A stretch of 7,573 nt of DNA from a bacterium (GTDB lineage: Bacteria; Babelota; Babeliae; Babelales; RVW-14), in contig JAHFBS010000041.1 in assembly GCA_023249895.1 (NCBI GenBank), positions 1 through 7,573 on the forward strand, written 5' to 3'. The translations under genes and the position numbers were made by a program. Positions within the stretch are counted from its first letter, which is position 1, and each line of letters opens with the position of its first letter. Of the stretch, positions 5,881-7,573 are shown one piece after another. The notes beneath the pieces are model-generated. The model searched no databases, was not told the origin of the DNA, and saw nothing but the letters and a program-made list of their open reading frames with translations.

Positions 5881-7140
5881 ATGTGGATGCTTGTTGGACT
5901 TTCGGCAGTTTTGTTTAATTGTGCTTTCTTTTTTCCGCATCAGGTTGGTTTTTTGATTCTGTTATTTCCGATCCCGATTTTTTTCGTTGTACAGCAACGA
6001 TCGTATGCATGGTTAAAAGGATTCGTGTGGGGACTGTGTATTTTCTTGCCACATTTTTGGTGGCTTTTAATGATGCTTATCAAACATTCAGAAGGGAGTC
6101 TAACGCTCAGCGTAGGCGCATATCTTTATGCCGCGATGTATTTGTCATTGACGAGCGGTCTATGGTTCTGGTTCGCAGCAATTCTGAGTTCCTACCTGGC
6201 AAAAATTGGCAGAGGGGCACAGCGTATACTGCAAATTGTATCATTTAGTATGGTTACGATTTTTTATTGGTTTTTCTTTATCGACTATGCCGTGCGTCCG
6301 ATGGGATTTAAGGGATATCCTTTTATATCTCCCCTTATTCCACTTGCTTCGTATCGTTGGTTTCTTAAGAGTATTGCATTAGGAATGTACCTGTTGGGAA
6401 TGCAGTCTCAAGCGCCGCGTGATGTAGCATATATTTACTGCCCTCCGGTGATGAGTTTTGATAGTAACGTGCCGTGGCGTACCGATGCACAGATAGTTGG
6501 GCAAAAAATTCGGGAAGCTCTTCGCGCTGTTCGCGATGAACGGACGTTTGCGCCCGATCAACCGATTTTATATATAAGTCCTGAAACAATGTTTGCATTT
6601 CCGCTTAACTCATATCCTGAAATGATCGGGAGGTGGACAAGTATTTTGCCCCAAGGCGCTAACTGGATTATGGCAAGTACGCTGGCGCATAGCGGTCGAT
6701 ATTTTGCAACAGTCTTTCGGTTGCGTGATGGGGTAACGGTTGCTTTGTATCTCAAAAAGATTCTGACACCATTTACCGAAAAGATGCCGCCCTATTGGAG
6801 TGCCTTAGACGTTTTGCGCAGCCCATTTTTAAAAAGATCAGTAGAGTATTCGGATGATTGCAAAGAGCTAGGCGTTGATTTTTTTGATATAGGAGATTCT
6901 CTCAGAATTATTCCACGTCTGTGTATGGAATTCTTTTTTTGTACGCGTGATGAATGTGAAAAGTTGTGTGATCAGCACAAAAATACATGGATTTTCTTTT
7001 TCACCAGCGAAGAGTGGTTTGATTACTATTTTAGACAAAACTTTGACTTGCTTGTTCGCCTACGATCGCAAATATTGGGACTGCCGGTGGTGTTTTGTGG
7101 CAATTTGGCATGCTATAAAATTGTGCCTGAACGAGCGTAA
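5881..7140 (+). CDS. Apolipoprotein N-acyltransferase (Lnt)-family protein, second tandem copy
   Basis: This 419-aa paralogue of the preceding gene is roughly half identical by eye across its whole length, with the same architecture. About five N-terminal hydrophobic segments (3-18, 22-38, 46-67, 75-104, 116-137) are followed by a nitrilase-like domain from about residue 183. The catalytic residues are all present: E235 in YISPETM, K292 in YLKKILTPFTE and C348 in RLCME, with E300 and E350 also kept. Met349 replaces the Tyr found after the catalytic Cys in E. coli. The conserved NDxWF motif is changed to SEEWF (376-380), so this copy has diverged more in that loop. It also ends without a C-terminal membrane helix. 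It begins 2 nt after the upstream stop, surely in the same transcript. It may share lipoprotein substrates with the first copy, or one copy may acylate a different class or act as an accessory subunit. Both keep the active site, so neither looks like a pseudogene. Confidence 0.85.
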   Translation: MWMLVGLSAVLFNCAFFFPHQVGFLILLFPIPIFFVVQQRSYAWLKGFVWGLCIFLPHFWWLLMMLIKHSEGSLTLSVGAYLYAAMYLSLTSGLWFWFAAILSSYLAKIGRGAQRILQIVSFSMVTIFYWFFFIDYAVRPMGFKGYPFISPLIPLASYRWFLKSIALGMYLLGMQSQAPRDVAYIYCPPVMSFDSNVPWRTDAQIVGQKIREALRAVRDERTFAPDQPILYISPETMFAFPLNSYPEMIGRWTSILPQGANWIMASTLAHSGRYFATVFRLRDGVTVALYLKKILTPFTEKMPPYWSALDVLRSPFLKRSVEYSDDCKELGVDFFDIGDSLRIIPRLCMEFFFCTRDECEKLCDQHKNTWIFFFTSEEWFDYYFRQNFDLLVRLRSQILGLPVVFCGNLACYKIVPERA

Positions 7141-7239
7141 AACTCCTTCTTTTTGTACGCATTATGGTATTGCCATTTTTTCCTTTATACTTAAGGCCAA
7201 AATTAGAACATAAAATGTTATAAATACAAAGAGGGTGTC
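7141..7239 (+). promoter_or_regulatory. Gap before rplI with weak promoter-like elements
   Basis: The 99-bp AT-rich gap holds TATACT at 7186-7191, which would give a leader of about 40 nt, and TGTTATAAA (extended -10 type) at 7216-7224, which sits very close to the ribosome binding site. Neither has a well-spaced -35. GAGGG at 7231-7235 serves rplI. I see no intrinsic terminator after the Lnt-like gene, so read-through from the upstream operon into rplI is possible. Confidence 0.3.
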
Positions 7240-7573
7240 ATGCAGGTATACATGCTTAAAGATGTCGAGCGCGTGGGAATGTCTGGACAGATTATTAACG
7301 TCTCAGACGGCTATGCAAAAAATTTTCTTATTCCACGCCATCTTGGGGTCGAAATAACTCCAGAAAATGCTCAATTCTACCGTGAGAAAAAACACCGTGA
7401 GCATGTTGTTGCTGAGGTTATTAATAGCAAAGTTGCAATGCTTGCCGAGCGCATTAAAGCCCTTCACGTTTCAGTAAAAGAACGTGTTCATGATGATGGC
7501 AAACTCTATGGTGCAATTGGTGCTGATGAAATCGTTGGCTTGTTAAGAGAAAAAGATATTGTTATTAATAAAA
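7240..7573 (+). CDS. rplI: 50S ribosomal protein L9, N-terminal part, truncated by window edge
   Basis: The frame from ATG 7240 encodes MQVYMLKDVERVGMSGQIIN and continues open for 111 codons to the window end. L9 binds 23S rRNA near the L1 stalk with its N-terminal domain and reaches out with a long helix to a C-terminal domain; it helps frame maintenance. The N-terminal signature is clear: G13, G16, V21, then DGYAKNFLIPRHLGV (23-37). His34 stands where many L9 proteins have Gly. Residues 41-75 form the connecting helix, and GKLYGAIGADEIVGLLREK (87-105) matches the start of the C-terminal domain (the usual GKLFGSVT region). Usual length is about 150 aa, so about 40 residues are missing beyond the edge. 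The usual partners rpsF and rpsR are not upstream here; instead it follows the lnt pair. Confidence 0.96.
   Translation, partial: MQVYMLKDVERVGMSGQIINVSDGYAKNFLIPRHLGVEITPENAQFYREKKHREHVVAEVINSKVAMLAERIKALHVSVKERVHDDGKLYGAIGADEIVGLLREKDIVINK

Noticed and set aside
4649..7140. The two lnt copies as a single frameshifted or duplicated gene fragment
   Set aside because: Each is complete, with its own start signal, membrane part and full catalytic set, and they are diverged along the entire length.
7207..7219. Small inverted repeat AACAT-AAA-ATGTT before rplI as a terminator or operator
   Set aside because: The stem is only 5 bp, AT-rich and without a T-tract; expected by chance in AT-rich DNA.

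Overview
The window looks like a bacterial chromosome fragment from a Gram-negative-type (diderm) organism. It encodes exported proteins with signal peptides, type IV pilin-like proteins, two membrane proteins of the apolipoprotein N-acyltransferase (Lnt) class and ribosomal protein L9. The mix of large low-complexity exported proteins, an exported beta-propeller protein and poorly conserved pseudopilins reminds me of Candidatus Dependentiae (TM6/Babeliae). That placement is an inference from gene style; no marker in the window proves it.

Layout. On the minus strand, 1-999 is the N-terminal 333 codons of an exported beta-propeller-like protein cut by the left edge. Positions 1000-1184 are intergenic and hold a perfect 8-bp GNRA-loop hairpin of REP type. 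On the minus strand, 1185-3233 encodes a 682-residue exported, helical, low-complexity protein of unknown function. The plus strand begins at the same palindromic CATG (3231-3234) and carries a tightly packed run. It consists of three small pseudopilin-like proteins (3232-3699, 3692-4207, 4204-4686), then two tandem Lnt-family paralogues (4649-5878 and 5881-7140). After a 99-bp gap, rplI (L9) starts at 7240 and runs off the right edge.

How the genes fit together. The five plus-strand genes before rplI overlap by 8, 4 and 38 bp or are separated by 2 bp, so they are probably one transcript with translational coupling. The order of the three pseudopilins (two with Glu at position 5 of the mature protein, the third without) parallels gspI-J-K or pilV-W-X. 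They may form the tip complex of a type II secretion or type IV pilus machine. Both Lnt-like proteins keep the Glu-Lys-Cys catalytic set, and their start sites are organised identically (AAGGAG, 7 nt, start codon), the first using TTG. They differ from the E. coli enzyme in length, in the residue after the catalytic Cys and in apparently lacking a C-terminal membrane segment.

The best candidate for something new is this compact pseudopilin plus double-lnt operon, head-to-head with an unrecognised exported protein. No stretch longer than 300 bases lacks a gene, and I see no tRNA, rRNA, CRISPR array, transposase or phage gene.
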